From: Oricola indica
GTDB lineage: Bacteria; Pseudomonadota; Alphaproteobacteria; Rhizobiales; Rhizobiaceae
Direction: 5' to 3'
DNA length: 64,000 bases
Assembly (NCBI RefSeq): GCF_019966595.1
Contig: NZ_JAINFJ010000004.1
Span: forward strand, 124,001-188,000
Under the pieces are notes generated by a model that saw only the letters and a list, made by a program, of their open reading frames with translations, did no database searches and was not told where the DNA came from. Below are positions 1 through 11,181 of this stretch, one piece after another (positions within the stretch are counted from its first letter, which is position 1; every line of letters begins with the position of its first letter). The position numbers were made by a program, and so were the translations under genes.

Positions 1-2
1 CG

Positions 3-536
3 ACGCGCGGCCGCGACGACCGCGACACGCGGCGCTATTCGGCCCGGCCGGGCGACCTGACCGGCGGAAAGCCGCTCGTCGTCCTTATCAATGGCGGCTC
101 GGCCAGCGCCTCCGAAATCGTGGCCGGCGCGCTGCAGGATCATCGCCGTGCCACCGTTCTGGGCTCGCGCTCCTTCGGCAAGGGCTCGGTGCAGACGATC
201 ATCCCGCTCGGCGAGAGCGGCGCGCTGCGCTTGACGACCGCGCTCTACTACACGCCGGCCGGCGTCTCGATCCAGGGCAAGGGCATCACGCCGGACATCT
301 CCGTCGACCAGACGATCCCCGAGGAACTGCTCGGTCGGGACCTGTCGCGCGGCGAGTCCGATCTGCGCGGCCATATCACAGGTGACGAGGAGGACGAGGA
401 AGGCTCGGGCTCCATCGCCTATGTCCCGCAGGATCCGGAGGAGGACGACCAGCTCGCCTTCGCCCTGTCGCTGATCCGGGGCGAAAAGACCGACCCGGCC
501 TTCCCGCCGGATCCGGCAAAGGCCCTGCCGAACTGA
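3..536 (+). CDS. ctpA: C-terminal processing protease (S41 family), 3' part
   Basis: This is the last 177 residues of a carboxyl-terminal processing (tail-specific) protease, a periplasmic or membrane-anchored serine protease that trims or degrades exported proteins. The frame is open from the first bases of the window, so the signal sequence and PDZ domain lie to the left. The nucleophile motif GGSASASE and the general-base motif SFGKGSVQ (serine-lysine dyad) are both visible, followed by the usual QGKGITPDI strand. The C-terminus is acidic (a run of E and D) and ends [12 protein letters not shown] rho-independent terminator follows. Linkage to a divergent polysaccharide deacetylase and rppH is the usual Hyphomicrobiales arrangement. 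Confident in family; the symbol is by convention. Confidence 0.93.
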   Translation, partial: TRGRDDRDTRRYSARPGDLTGGKPLVVLINGGSASASEIVAGALQDHRRATVLGSRSFGKGSVQTIIPLGESGALRLTTALYYTPAGVSIQGKGITPDISVDQTIPEELLGRDLSRGESDLRGHITGDEEDEEGSGSIAYVPQDPEEDDQLAFALSLIRGEKTDPAFPPDPAKALPN

Positions 537-576
537 GGCAGGCCGTTGCCAAAGAGACAAACAGCCATGTTACAAG

Positions 577-601
577 AGGCCACCGTTTCCGGTGGCCTTT
601 T
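577..601 (+). terminator. Rho-independent terminator after ctpA
   Basis: A perfect 8-bp stem (AGGCCACC / GGTGGCCT) with a 6-nt loop is followed by TTTT. It lies 40 bp after the ctpA stop and 22 bp before the deacetylase start, so the two genes probably have separate transcripts. Confidence 0.75.
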
Positions 602-622
602 GATTCGCGGCGGCAATCGATA

Positions 623-1858
623 ATGAACGACCTGAACGCACCTCTCGGACAGACCGGCAGAAGAGCTGCCACGGCCAAGCGCCGGGCTGCGCGAAGCCCG
701 AAAGCGCGCCCGGGATTTCCCCTCGTCACGGCTCTCGTCATCACCGGCGTGGCAGGCCTGAACGTCTTTTCCTTCCTGCAGCGCGACACGCTGCCGGACA
801 GCGCGCCGATCGTCATTGCCGCGGCCGCTCCAGATGTCGCCGACGCACGCACCACCGGCTCGGTTGCGTCCGCCGACACGGCGTCGGCTAACGATACGGG
901 CGTCGAAGTCGTTTACGGTGAACCCCGCGAAATGCCGGCCAGCGGAGGCGATACGGCCACCGCCATCCCGGAACCGCGCCCCGATATTCCCGAAGGCCGG
1001 CTGTCCGAGGGCGGCCCGAAGGTCATCGTCATCCGCGATCCCGGCGACGCGGCTGTGGGACAGCCGGTCCAGGTCGCCCACCTTCCCGATGACGGGGCGG
1101 TCGAAGACAGTGAATGGGGCGCGCTTCCCGTCCGCACGTCCGACGGCAGGCGTCCGATGGACATCTATGCGCGGCCCTGGTCTCAGGCCGGCGGCAAGCG
1201 GATCGCGATCGTCATCGGCGGGCTTGGCCTGTCGCAGACGGGCACGCTGCACGCGCTCGAAAAGCTGCCGCCGGAAATCACGCTTGCGTTTTCCCCGCAG
1301 GGCAACAGCCTCGGACGGTGGATGCGCGAAGCGCGCAGGCAGGGCCACGAGCTTCTCGTCCAGGTGCCGATGGAGCCCTTCGGATATCCGGACACCGACC
1401 CCGGTCCGCACACGCTGACCGTCAACGCCGACAGGCAGGACAACCTCGACAATCTACGCTGGGCGCTCGGACAGATCACCAACTATACCGGCATCGTGAA
1501 TTATCTCGGCGGGCGGCTCGCCACGGCCGACGCGGCGATGACGCCCGTTCTGCGCGAAGTGGGCGAGCGGGGCCTTCTCTATTTCAATGATGGGACCGGC
1601 GGGGGCGAGAAACTCGGCATGCTCGCAGCCGCGCTCGACGTGCCCTATGTCGCGGCAAACGCGACGCTTGACGCCACACGCGATCCGGCGGCGATCAAGG
1701 CAAAACTGGCGGAACTCGAAAAGATCGCCGAAGTCACCGGCTACGCGATCGGCAGCGGATCGGCGCTCGAGGTTACCGTCGATACCGTGGCCAGCTGGGC
1801 CAATGCGGCGAAGAAGCGCGGCTTCGAGATCGTCGGCGTTTCCGCTCTGGCGCGATAG
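623..1858 (+). CDS. Divergent polysaccharide deacetylase family protein
   Basis: A 411-residue envelope protein with a basic N-terminus, one membrane anchor at about residues 34-52 ([20 protein letters not shown]) and a low-complexity Pro/Ala/Asp periplasmic linker to about residue 185. The C-terminal domain (about 190-411) begins with [14 protein letters not shown] and contains [11 protein letters not shown], the VQVPMEP strand and NYLGGRL. This is the divergent polysaccharide deacetylase (DUF610/YibQ-like) fold, related to NodB-type carbohydrate esterases, but the classic metal-binding Asp is not evident. The substrate is unknown; a cell-wall glycan role is inference. It lies downstream of ctpA, and rppH begins 8 bp after its stop, so the two are probably co-transcribed. 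Confidence 0.88.
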   Translation: MNDLNAPLGQTGRRAATAKRRAARSPKARPGFPLVTALVITGVAGLNVFSFLQRDTLPDSAPIVIAAAAPDVADARTTGSVASADTASANDTGVEVVYGEPREMPASGGDTATAIPEPRPDIPEGRLSEGGPKVIVIRDPGDAAVGQPVQVAHLPDDGAVEDSEWGALPVRTSDGRRPMDIYARPWSQAGGKRIAIVIGGLGLSQTGTLHALEKLPPEITLAFSPQGNSLGRWMREARRQGHELLVQVPMEPFGYPDTDPGPHTLTVNADRQDNLDNLRWALGQITNYTGIVNYLGGRLATADAAMTPVLREVGERGLLYFNDGTGGGEKLGMLAAALDVPYVAANATLDATRDPAAIKAKLAELEKIAEVTGYAIGSGSALEVTVDTVASWANAAKKRGFEIVGVSALAR

Positions 1859-1866
1859 GCAAAGAG

Positions 1867-2397
1867 ATGACCAGGAAAAAGATTAAAGCGGAAGACCTGC
1901 CCTACCGCCCATGCGTCGGCATCATGGTCTTGAATGCCGACGGGCTCGTCTGGGCCGGCAAGCGCGCCAAGGAAGGCAACACCGAATATTCCGGCCACGC
2001 AAAGCTCTGGCAGATGCCCCAGGGCGGGATCGACAAGAACGAGGATCCCCAATCAGCAGCATGGCGCGAACTCTACGAGGAAACCGGAATCCGGTCGGCC
2101 GAACTGATCGAGGAAGCCCCGGAATGGATCAATTACGATCTGCCCGAAGACATGATCGGAATCGGACTGAAGGGCAAATTTCGCGGCCAGACGCAGAAAT
2201 GGTTCGCTTTCCGCTTCACCGGCGACGAAAGCGAAATCCAGATCGACCCGCCGCCGGACGGTCATGAGCGCGAATTCGAGGCATGGGACTGGCTGCCGAT
2301 GGCCGACCTGCCCGAGCTGATCGTGCCGTTCAAGCGCGGTGTCTACGATGAGGTCGTGCGCGCCTTCGGCCATCTGGCGGGAAAGAAGGCGTCATGA
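1867..2397 (+). CDS. rppH: RNA pyrophosphohydrolase (Nudix)
   Basis: This 176-residue Nudix hydrolase removes pyrophosphate from the 5' triphosphate of mRNAs (or cleaves dinucleoside polyphosphates, as the IalA name in Bartonella reflects). The Nudix box runs from [14 protein letters not shown] into RELYEETGI, with the conserved REXXEE. N-terminal [14 protein letters not shown] and the WQMPQGGID segment are typical of the family, and the length matches. The start 8 bp after the deacetylase stop is preceded by AAAGAG. Its stop overlaps the next gene by 4 bases (ATGA), which suggests translational coupling with the racemase. Confidence 0.95.
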   Translation: MTRKKIKAEDLPYRPCVGIMVLNADGLVWAGKRAKEGNTEYSGHAKLWQMPQGGIDKNEDPQSAAWRELYEETGIRSAELIEEAPEWINYDLPEDMIGIGLKGKFRGQTQKWFAFRFTGDESEIQIDPPPDGHEREFEAWDWLPMADLPELIVPFKRGVYDEVVRAFGHLAGKKAS

Positions 2398-3110
2398 TGC
2401 TGATCGGCCTGCTCGGCGGGATGAGCTGGGAATCGACGGCGATCTACTACCGGGAGATGAACCTCGCCGCGAATCGCGCGCTCGGCGGGCTGCATTCGGC
2501 GCGGATCCTGATGCACTCGGTCGACTTCGAGCACATCCAGCGCCTACAGCACGAGGGGAAATGGGGGGAATCTGCCCGCATTCTCGTCGAAGCGGCGCGC
2601 TCGCTGAAGGCGGGCGGCGCGTCTTTCCTCGTCATCGCCACCAACACCATGCACAAGCTCGCCGACGAGATCGAGGAAGGCTCGGGCCTGCCGGTGTTGC
2701 ATATCGCCGATCCGACGGGGGAGGCCGTGGTCAATGCGGGCCACAAGAAGGTCGGCTTGCTGGCGACCCGTTTCACCATGGAAGAGCGCTTCTATCGCTA
2801 CCGGCTGGAAAACCGCTTCCATCTGGACGTCGTGATCCCCGACGACGATGAACGCGCGGACATCCATCGCATAATCTACGAGGAACTGTGCCACGGTACG
2901 GTGAACGAAGCATCCGCCGCGCGCTTTCGGCAGGTCATCGACCATATGAAGTGGGCGGGATGCGAAGCCGTCATTCTCGGCTGCACCGAGATCACCATGC
3001 TCGTGTCGGCCGCAAATACCGCGCTGCCGGTCTTCGACACGACAGCGTTGCATGCCCGCTCCGCGGTATCGCTGGCGCTGCAGGGCGAACTGATCGGATT
3101 GAAGGACTGA
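2394..3110 (+). CDS. Aspartate/glutamate racemase family protein
   Basis: A 238-residue cofactor-independent amino acid racemase of the Asp/Glu/hydantoin racemase superfamily. It has the N-terminal signature [19 protein letters not shown]. The first catalytic position is Thr-83 in VIATNTMHK, where classical aspartate racemases have Cys, and the second is Cys-197 in ILGCTEI. The same Thr83/Cys197 pair, with the same numbering, is known for the E. coli L-Asp/Glu-specific racemase YgeA, so the protein is more likely YgeA-like than a symmetric two-cysteine racemase. The start codon overlaps the rppH stop (ATGA). The physiological substrate cannot be told from sequence. Confidence 0.88.
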   Translation: MMLIGLLGGMSWESTAIYYREMNLAANRALGGLHSARILMHSVDFEHIQRLQHEGKWGESARILVEAARSLKAGGASFLVIATNTMHKLADEIEEGSGLPVLHIADPTGEAVVNAGHKKVGLLATRFTMEERFYRYRLENRFHLDVVIPDDDERADIHRIIYEELCHGTVNEASAARFRQVIDHMKWAGCEAVILGCTEITMLVSAANTALPVFDTTALHARSAVSLALQGELIGLKD

Positions 3111-3154
3111 CGACCTGAAAGCGGACAACGCAAAGCCGAAGGAGCGGACGCGCG

Positions 3155-3655
3155 ATGATACTGCAGAAGACGAAGTTCCGAACCGGCGCGCCGGAAGACC
3201 GGATCGCCATCCTCGCGCTCCAGCGCCGCGCTTTCGGCCGGGAAGCCGAGGCCGAACTTGTGGACCAGCTTATCGAAGGGCCTGTCGAGACAATATCTAT
3301 GGTGGCCGAACTCGATGGAATGATCGTCGGCCATGTCCTGCTGAGCCGTCTGAGCGGCCCCGACATGGCGCTTGCCCTTGCGCCGCTCTGCGTCGACCCG
3401 CAATGGCGGGATTTCCTGATCGGGACCGAACTGACCAATCGCGCCATCGACAGGGCGCGACAGGACGGCTGGCACGCCGTCTTCGTTCTCGGCGATCCGG
3501 TCTATTACGGACGCTTCGGCTTCAAGTCGGAACTCGCGACGCATGTGGACGCGCCATTCTCAGGCCCGGCCTTCCAGGCGCTGGAACTGGTCCCTGACGC
3601 GGTCGCGAAATATCGCGGCGCTGTCCGATACCCGCAAGAGTTCGAGGCCGTCTGA
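3155..3655 (+). CDS. GNAT family N-acetyltransferase
   Basis: A 166-residue acetyltransferase of the GCN5-related superfamily that resembles the YhbS group. It has an N-terminal MILQKTKFRTGAPEDR segment, a central beta strand VGHVLLSR, LAPLCVDPQWRDFLIGTELTN in place of the usual acetyl-CoA loop, and the late motif GDPVYYGRFGFKSE typical of YhbS-like proteins. The pyrophosphate-binding loop (normally Q/RxxGxG/A) reads QWRDFLIG and is poorly conserved, so catalytic competence is uncertain. It follows the racemase by 44 bp on the same strand. The substrate is unknown. Confidence 0.82.
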   Translation: MILQKTKFRTGAPEDRIAILALQRRAFGREAEAELVDQLIEGPVETISMVAELDGMIVGHVLLSRLSGPDMALALAPLCVDPQWRDFLIGTELTNRAIDRARQDGWHAVFVLGDPVYYGRFGFKSELATHVDAPFSGPAFQALELVPDAVAKYRGAVRYPQEFEAV

Positions 3656-3657
3656 AA

Positions 3658-3684
3658 TGAAAACGGCCCGCGATTGGCGGGCCG
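3658..3684 (-). terminator. Terminator of the atp operon
   Basis: Read on the minus strand, an 8-bp stem (CGGCCCGC / GCGGGCCG) with a 5-nt loop is followed by TTTTCATTT. It lies 32 bp beyond the atpC stop, just after the convergent acetyltransferase stop codon. No T-run exists on the plus strand side. Confidence 0.65.
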
Positions 3685-3715
3685 GTGTCAGTATTCTGAA
3701 ATCAGCAACCGGATA

Positions 3716-4123
3716 TCAGGCCGGCAGGATCGCGCCTTGCAGCGTGGTCAGCTGATCGAGATACATCATCGCCTTGGAGCGGCTGTCGTCGTCCTTGGCA
3801 TCCTCGACATCTTCACGGGCATTGGAAATGCGCTGTTCGATATCAGCGGGGTCGATGTCGTTTACGTTGACGGCGGATTCGGCGAGCAGCGTGCAGGCTT
3901 CCGGCATGATATCGACAAAGCCGCCGAACACGCAGTAACGCTCCGTCTGGCCGGCCGCGGTTTTCACCTCGATGACGCCCGGCTGAAGCGTGGCCATCAC
4001 CGGCGCGTGCTTCGCGAGAACCGTGAAATAGCCTTCCTGGCCGGGAACGACGACTTCCTCGACGTCCTCGGACACCATAAGCCGCTCGGGCGAGACCAGT
4101 TCAAATTTGAAAGCTTCGGCCAT
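3716..4123 (-). CDS. atpC: F1Fo ATP synthase epsilon subunit
   Basis: A 135-residue epsilon subunit of the central stalk of F1 that couples rotation and can inhibit ATP hydrolysis. It starts MAEAFKFELVSPERLM and contains the beta-sandwich signature PGQEGYFTVLAKHAPV. The C-terminal helical part is short and acidic (around NAREDVEDAKDDDS), as in other alphaproteobacteria. It is the last gene of atpH-A-G-D-x-C on the minus strand. It is separated from atpD by a small membrane-protein gene (4132-4326), 8 bp upstream of its start. Confidence 0.97.
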   Translation of the reverse strand: MAEAFKFELVSPERLMVSEDVEEVVVPGQEGYFTVLAKHAPVMATLQPGVIEVKTAAGQTERYCVFGGFVDIMPEACTLLAESAVNVNDIDPADIEQRISNAREDVEDAKDDDSRSKAMMYLDQLTTLQGAILPA

Positions 4124-4131
4124 GGGTCAGT

Positions 4132-4326
4132 TCACTCGGACTGTGTTTGCGATACGGTCATGATCAGGCCGAGAACCGCGCCGATCGCGGTTCCCGTGAG
4201 TATGTTGAACGCGACGCCGTTGCGAAACGTCATGCCGAAAAACTGTTCGAGCGACTCCGGCCCGATCATGTAACCGACCAAGGCACCTGCCAGGGCGGTT
4301 TCGGCTATGGGGACCCAACGGCTCAT
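4132..4326 (-). CDS. Small two-helix membrane protein inside the atp operon
   Basis: A 64-residue protein of unknown function. Two hydrophobic segments are visible, about residues 8-21 (glycine-rich, ETALAGALVGYMIG) and 37-58 (VAFNILTGTAIGAVLGLIMT), with small-residue GxxxG-like spacing that favours helix packing. The gene starts 9 bp after the atpD stop and ends 8 bp before atpC, so it almost certainly shares their transcript. The usual order is atpD directly followed by atpC. I do not recognise it as any known F1Fo subunit; it is not subunit c, because the conserved membrane carboxylate pattern is absent. A role in ATP synthase assembly or regulation is inference from position only. An overlapping frame at 4127-4318 is less plausible. 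Confidence 0.7.
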   Translation of the reverse strand: MSRWVPIAETALAGALVGYMIGPESLEQFFGMTFRNGVAFNILTGTAIGAVLGLIMTVSQTQSE

Positions 4327-4335
4327 GGCGTCCTA

Positions 4336-6695
<2,360 letters not shown>

Positions 6696-6730
6696 GCCGG
6701 ATCGTTCCGTTTGCTAGTTTCGGTCCGCCC

Positions 6731-8260
6731 TTACGCGAAGGTCTTCGCGTATGCGTCGATCTGAGCCTTCAGCTTTTCCTCGATCTCGTCGGAGAGCTTC
6801 TGCTCGGTGCGGATCGCTTCAAGCACATCCCTGCCTTCCGAACGCATATGCGCAAGCAGGCCCTGCTCGAACTTGCCGACATCGGAAACCGCGAGGGTGT
6901 CGAGATATCCCTTCACGCCCGCATAGATCACCGCGACCTGCTCTTCCGTCTTCAGCGGCGAGAACTGCGGCTGCTTCAGAAGTTCGGTCAGGCGCGCGCC
7001 GCGGTTGAGCAGGCGCTGCGTGGCGGCGTCGAGGTCGGAGCCGAACTGCGCGAAGGCCGCCATCTCGCGGTACTGCGCGAGCTCGCCCTTGATGGAGCCG
7101 GCAACCTGCTTCATCGCCTTGATCTGCGCGGCGGAGCCGACGCGAGACACCGACAGGCCGACGTTAACGGCCGGGCGGATGCCCTGGAAGAAGAGGTCGG
7201 TCTCGAGGAAGATCTGACCGTCGGTGATCGAGATCACGTTGGTCGGAATGAACGCCGAGACGTCATTGCCCTGGGTTTCGATGATCGGCAGAGCCGTCAG
7301 CGAGCCGGCGCCATGATCCTCGTTCAGCTTCGCGGCGCGTTCCAGCAGGCGCGAGTGCAGGTAGAACACGTCGCCCGGATATGCTTCGCGGCCCGGCGGA
7401 CGGCGCAGCAGCAGGGACATCTGACGGTAGGCCACGGCCTGCTTCGACAGATCGTCATAGCCGATCAGGGCGTGCATGCCGTTGTCGCGGAAATATTCGC
7501 CGATGGTGCAGCCGGCGAACGGCGCGAGATACTGCATCGGAGCCGGATCGGATGCCGTCGCGGCGATGACGACGGAATATTCCATCGCGCCGCGCTCTTC
7601 GAGCACCTTCACGAACTGGGCGACGGTGGAGCGCTTCTGGCCGACGGCGACGTAGACGCAGAAAAGCTTCTCTTTTTCCGGGCCGTTGTCGTGGATCGGC
7701 TTCTGGTTGAGGAAGGTATCGAGGATGATCGCGGTCTTGCCGGTCTGGCGGTCGCCGATGACGAGCTCGCGCTGGCCACGACCGACCGGGATCAGGGCGT
7801 CGATGGCTTTCAGGCCAGTCGACATCGGCTCGTGCACCGACTTGCGCGGCATGATGCCGGGCGCCTTGACGTCGACGCGCTTGCGCTCTTTCGACTTGAT
7901 CGGACCCTTGCCGTCGATCGGGTTGCCGAGTGCATCGACGACGCGGCCGAGCAGTTCCTTGCCAACCGGCACGTCAACGATGGCGCCGGTCCGCTTGACC
8001 GTGTCGCCTTCCTTGATGTCACGGTCGGAACCGAAGATCACGACGCCGACATTGTCGGCTTCGAGGTTCAGGGCCATGCCGCGAATGCCGCCGGGGAATT
8101 CGACCATCTCACCGGCCTGGACATTGTCGAGACCGTAGACGCGGGCGATGCCGTCACCGACGGACAGCACGGACCCGACTTCGGAAACTTCAGCTTCCTG
8201 TCCGAAATTCTTGATCTGGTCCTTAAGGATTGCGGAAATTTCCGCGGCGCGAATATCCAT
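6731..8260 (-). CDS. atpA: F1Fo ATP synthase alpha subunit
   Basis: A 509-residue non-catalytic alpha subunit of F1. The Walker A motif [10 protein letters not shown], the GERRS-equivalent segment [11 protein letters not shown] and the signature [17 protein letters not shown] are visible. Its start codon overlaps the atpH stop by one base (TGATG), a typical coupling in this operon. Confidence 0.98.
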   Translation of the reverse strand: MDIRAAEISAILKDQIKNFGQEAEVSEVGSVLSVGDGIARVYGLDNVQAGEMVEFPGGIRGMALNLEADNVGVVIFGSDRDIKEGDTVKRTGAIVDVPVGKELLGRVVDALGNPIDGKGPIKSKERKRVDVKAPGIMPRKSVHEPMSTGLKAIDALIPVGRGQRELVIGDRQTGKTAIILDTFLNQKPIHDNGPEKEKLFCVYVAVGQKRSTVAQFVKVLEERGAMEYSVVIAATASDPAPMQYLAPFAGCTIGEYFRDNGMHALIGYDDLSKQAVAYRQMSLLLRRPPGREAYPGDVFYLHSRLLERAAKLNEDHGAGSLTALPIIETQGNDVSAFIPTNVISITDGQIFLETDLFFQGIRPAVNVGLSVSRVGSAAQIKAMKQVAGSIKGELAQYREMAAFAQFGSDLDAATQRLLNRGARLTELLKQPQFSPLKTEEQVAVIYAGVKGYLDTLAVSDVGKFEQGLLAHMRSEGRDVLEAIRTEQKLSDEIEEKLKAQIDAYAKTFA

Positions 8261-8817
8261 CAGCCGACCTCTTTAAGCGCGAGCTTCATTGAAGACAATT
8301 TGGTGCGAAGCGACGTGTCGATCTGGCGCGAGCCGATCTTGACGATCAGTCCACCCAGAAGCGAAGGATCGACGGTCAGGTCGATCTCCACGTCTTTGCC
8401 GGCGACGTCCTTCAACGTCGCCTTCAGATCCTTTTCCTGCGCGGCGGTCAGCTTGAAGGCGCTGGTGACCTGCGCAGTAACGATACCCTTGTGATCGTCG
8501 ACGATCGCCCGGAACGCCTTGATCATGCCCGGCAGGGCGAAGAGGCGACGGTTCGACGCGACGACTTTCAGGAAGTTTCCAAAAACCCCGTCAAGGCCGG
8601 CCTTGTCGGCGATCGCGGTGATCGCCCGGAGCTGCTCGCCGGTCGAAAAGACCGGGCTGCCGATCAGGCGCCGCAGGTCTTCGCTTTCCGCGAACAGGGA
8701 TTCAAGAGCGCCCAGCTGCTCCTCGACCTTGCCCAGCGAACCAGAGTCCAAAGCGATATCGAAAAGGGATTGAGCGTATCGTGAGGCAACACCGGAAGTG
8801 AGAGATGATTTGGCCAC
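8260..8817 (-). CDS. atpH: F1Fo ATP synthase delta subunit
   Basis: A 185-residue delta subunit (OSCP homologue) that links F1 to the peripheral stalk. N-terminal [15 protein letters not shown] and C-terminal [21 protein letters not shown] are the family signatures. The start is a GTG at 8817, with GAGAAG about 11 bases upstream. It is the first gene of the operon. Fo genes are absent here, as expected for alphaproteobacteria, where they sit in a separate operon. Confidence 0.97.
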   Translation of the reverse strand: MAKSSLTSGVASRYAQSLFDIALDSGSLGKVEEQLGALESLFAESEDLRRLIGSPVFSTGEQLRAITAIADKAGLDGVFGNFLKVVASNRRLFALPGMIKAFRAIVDDHKGIVTAQVTSAFKLTAAQEKDLKATLKDVAGKDVEIDLTVDPSLLGGLIVKIGSRQIDTSLRTKLSSMKLALKEVG

Positions 8818-8972
8818 TGGCGATCGCTTCTCTGTCTAACCTCGATGCGCACGCAAAACGGAGCCGATGGGCTGTGCGCAACGCATTGATCTTGTTGATA
8901 TTTCAGAATCGCAACATGGTACGGCAGTCGCACCCCGCCTGCGAATTGCGAGCCGTCTAGCACATGCTTTTA

Positions 8973-9002
8973 GCGGGTGCAACACGACGGCACCCGCCTT
9001 TT
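8973..9002 (+). other. Unassigned stem-loop with T-run upstream of atpH
   Basis: A perfect 8-bp inverted repeat (GCGGGTGC / GCACCCGC, 9-nt loop) is followed by TTTT on the plus strand, but no plus-strand gene ends here. On the minus strand it sits in the 223-bp gap between the membrane protein gene (ends 9041) and atpH. It may protect that gene's 3' end or act in the atp leader. Function is unassigned. Confidence 0.4.
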
Positions 9003-9040
9003 GTCGCAGGAACCGCCGATTTTGGCGCGCAAGGAAGCGC

Positions 9041-9433
9041 CTAGCGCACGATTCCGAAGGCGTAAAGAAGCGGCGCGACGGCCAGCGCCGCCTCGATGGA
9101 AATGGAAATCCAGTTGAACGACGAGTTGCCCCGATCGAACACGATCGAGACCAGCCGTCCGAGCGCGGTGAAGGCCCAGCCCGCGCCCAGCACCATCCAA
9201 ACGAAGGGCTGATTGAACGCGATCGCGACAAGCGACGTGCCGAGATAAAAGCCCGCTATCGTCGCCCGGCTCTCGGATACCGCCTCCGGAATCCCTTCCT
9301 CCGTCCTCAGCCGCATGATGCGGAAGGAAAGACGCGGCGCGAAGAAGCACAGCAGTCCGAAAAACAGCGTGACGAGGGCCGAGGCCCAGGCCAGCCACTC
9401 GCCAGGCGATTGAGGGGGGATGATGGAGATCAT
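9041..9433 (-). CDS. Four-helix membrane protein, DUF4345-like
   Basis: A 130-residue integral membrane protein if translation starts at the ATG at 9433 (MISIIPPQS); a longer frame to 9469 adds twelve residues without a convincing ribosome binding site. Four hydrophobic segments are visible: WLAWASALVTLFFGLLCFF, TIAGFYLGTSLVAIAF, FVWMVLGAGWAFTALGRLVSI and ISIEAALAVAPLLYAFG. The pattern, with RATIAGFYLG and an aromatic-glycine central helix, resembles the DUF4345 family. Function is unknown. It precedes the atp operon on the same strand, with about 220 bp between. Confidence 0.7.
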   Translation of the reverse strand: MISIIPPQSPGEWLAWASALVTLFFGLLCFFAPRLSFRIMRLRTEEGIPEAVSESRATIAGFYLGTSLVAIAFNQPFVWMVLGAGWAFTALGRLVSIVFDRGNSSFNWISISIEAALAVAPLLYAFGIVR

Positions 9434-9504
9434 GACGCGATATCGGCTTTCCGGTTTCTGCCTGCGCAATATGTATCGGGGATACGCGGGGTAAAGGCCA
9501 CCCG

Positions 9505-10341
9505 TCAGAGATAGGACAGGATTTCTTCGGGAACAGATCGCGCATCAATGTCCGATTCGCGCACGAGCTGGTCGAAATGCTGTGTCAGGGCGCGCACCTG
9601 GCGGGTCTCGCGGAACACCATGTAGAACTGCCCGACATAGACGACGGCGAGCAAGGGGCCAAAGACCGTGACAGGCGCCGAGAAAACGCGCTTGCTGTCG
9701 TAGAGATAAACCCTCAGCGACGGGTAGAGCCGAGCGCAGGTCTCCGCCATGGCCTCGATCTGCCGCCGCGCCACATCGCGCGACAGGCCCTTCCAGTAGC
9801 CCTCGCAGCGCGCCAGCGATTCCACCATGTCGCGCGCGACACAGATCTCGTAGTCGCAGCCCGGCGCGCGCAGCCACTCTACCGTGTCGCGCAAAGACTG
9901 CATCGCCTGTTCCGGCGTCTTGGCGATAAAGGCGGCGTACTCCCAGCCCAGCACCTCCTCCGTCTTCAGCATATCGGGCAGCGTCGCCGATACGTGACGG
10001 ATCTTGTGTCCGGCGGCTTCCCGGTGCCAGGCGATGATCTGGTCGTCCGCCGGCGTCCGATTGGCGTCGGCGATGCGAAAGCTGGCCGACAACAGGTCGG
10101 CGGCGGTTTCGCTGCGCTCGGTCAGGCCGAGCAGCCAGTCGGCGCTGACGCCGAGCGCCGAAGCGAACTCCGCGGCAAGATGCGCGTTCGGAAGGCGCGG
10201 ATCGTCACCATTCAGCAGCTGCGCGACGGTTGACCGATCGACTCCACATTCCCGCGCCAGCCCGCTGCGCGATAATCCGCTCGCCGCCATGCGTTCGCTA
10301 ACGCGTTTCCGAAAAAGGTCTGCCCGTTCTTCCTTACGCAT
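9505..10341 (-). CDS. XRE-family transcriptional regulator with C-terminal sensor-like region
   Basis: A 278-residue regulator. The N-terminal helix-turn-helix (about residues 11-72) reads KRVSERMAASGLSRSGLARE, then CGVDRSTVAQLLNGDDPRLP and the typical LGVSADWLLGL end of a Cro/C1 domain. The remaining 200 residues (AADLLSASFRIAD onward) contain a MEAMAETCARLYPSLRVYLYDS stretch that resembles transcriptional regulators with a helix-turn-helix plus a cupin-free alpha/beta effector domain common in rhizobia; the ligand is unknown. It is divergent from the DUF2061 gene, and a palindrome TGATTATTATCA lies between them. Confidence 0.85.
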   Translation of the reverse strand: MRKEERADLFRKRVSERMAASGLSRSGLARECGVDRSTVAQLLNGDDPRLPNAHLAAEFASALGVSADWLLGLTERSETAADLLSASFRIADANRTPADDQIIAWHREAAGHKIRHVSATLPDMLKTEEVLGWEYAAFIAKTPEQAMQSLRDTVEWLRAPGCDYEICVARDMVESLARCEGYWKGLSRDVARRQIEAMAETCARLYPSLRVYLYDSKRVFSAPVTVFGPLLAVVYVGQFYMVFRETRQVRALTQHFDQLVRESDIDARSVPEEILSYL

Positions 10342-10363
10342 GCCAGATAATTACCGCTCATGG

Positions 10364-10375
10364 TGATTATTATCA
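10364..10375. promoter_or_regulatory. Candidate operator between the XRE and DUF2061 genes
   Basis: TGATTATTATCA is a dyad in a locally AT-rich patch 23 bp upstream of the XRE regulator start. It is a plausible autoregulatory site for that regulator. Only position and symmetry support it. Confidence 0.3.
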
Positions 10376-10469
10376 ACATTCAAGAAAAAAGTTTCGAAAA
10401 TACCAAATTGCCGTCACTACCCCGGACGCCTAGGTCGCTGTTGCAACCCCGAACCGAAAGCAACAGCAA

Positions 10470-10679
10470 ATGGACTCGAAAATCCGGACCATCGCCAAGG
10501 CAATCACCTGGCAAATCCTCGGCCTCATCTCGATGTGCGCACTCGGATTCTGGCAGACCGGCTCGGTCGGCGGAGCGCTCACGCTCGCCTTTTCCGCCAG
10601 CCTGATGAGCATCGGAGTCTATTTCCTGCACGAACGCGCCTGGGGCCGCATCCGGTGGGGACGCGACGCGCGGGCGTGA
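10470..10679 (+). CDS. DUF2061 small membrane protein
   Basis: A 69-residue protein with two hydrophobic segments (ITWQILGLISMCALGFW and GGALTLAFSASLMSIGVYFL) and the characteristic end YFLHERAWGRIRWGRD. This tryptophan/arginine tail after the second helix is the DUF2061 signature. Function is unknown; family members are small inner-membrane proteins often found near assorted metabolic genes. It is divergent from the XRE regulator. Confidence 0.85.
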   Translation: MDSKIRTIAKAITWQILGLISMCALGFWQTGSVGGALTLAFSASLMSIGVYFLHERAWGRIRWGRDARA

Positions 10680-10781
10680 AGGCAAGGCGACCCGACGCGC
10701 CATCCATAACGACATCATCGCTCCGCTTTTACCGTAAGCGCCGCCGCCACCGAGTGCTCGGTCCGGCTGCTCGTTACATTA

Positions 10782-10848
10782 CTTAGCCAATCATCGAAGT
10801 TTTCCTTGCGCGCTCGTCCGCCGGATGATAGTTAGTGATATGGCTAAG
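10782..10848. promoter_or_regulatory. Candidate ArsR operator region
   Basis: A 7-bp inverted repeat, CTTAGCC at 10782-10788 and GGCTAAG at 10842-10848, brackets the start of the ArsR-type gene. A tighter dyad TTAG-N8-CTAA lies at its right end. ArsR repressors of this operon type usually bind their own promoter. The left half site lies upstream of the coding region and the right half overlaps the first codons. Confidence 0.35.
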
Positions 10849-11181
10849 CATGATATCGATCTTTCGCCGCTCTTCCACGCACTTGCCGACCCGACCCGTC
10901 GGGCGATGCTCACCCGGCTCGCCGAAGCGCCCGCACGGGTAACGGAACTGGCAGAGCCGACGGGCCTGAAGTTGCCGACCGTGATGCGGCACCTCTCGGT
11001 GCTCGAGGAGGCGGGTCTGATCGCCACGTCCAAGGACGGCCGGGTGCGCACCTGCGCCATCGTGCCCGAGGCATTTCAACCCGTCCGCAGCTGGCTCGAC
11101 GAACAGCGGGCCATCTGGGAGGCGCGGCTCGACCGCCTCGATGCCTATGTGATGACTCTGATGAAGGAACGCGAAACGTGA
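10825..11181 (+). CDS. ArsR-family winged-helix repressor
   Basis: A 118-residue metalloregulator-like protein; translation may instead start at the ATG at 10840 (MAKHDIDLS, 113 residues), and neither start has a clear Shine-Dalgarno. The winged helix reads LFHALADPTRRAMLTRLAEA, then VTELAEPTGLKLPTVMRHLS and VLEEAGLIATSKDGR. No cysteine metal site of the CXC type is visible, so it belongs to the SdpR-like non-metal ArsR group that is typically paired with SRPBCC proteins. It overlaps the next gene by 4 bases (GTGA) and heads a three-gene operon that it probably autoregulates. Confidence 0.9.
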   Translation: MIVSDMAKHDIDLSPLFHALADPTRRAMLTRLAEAPARVTELAEPTGLKLPTVMRHLSVLEEAGLIATSKDGRVRTCAIVPEAFQPVRSWLDEQRAIWEARLDRLDAYVMTLMKERET

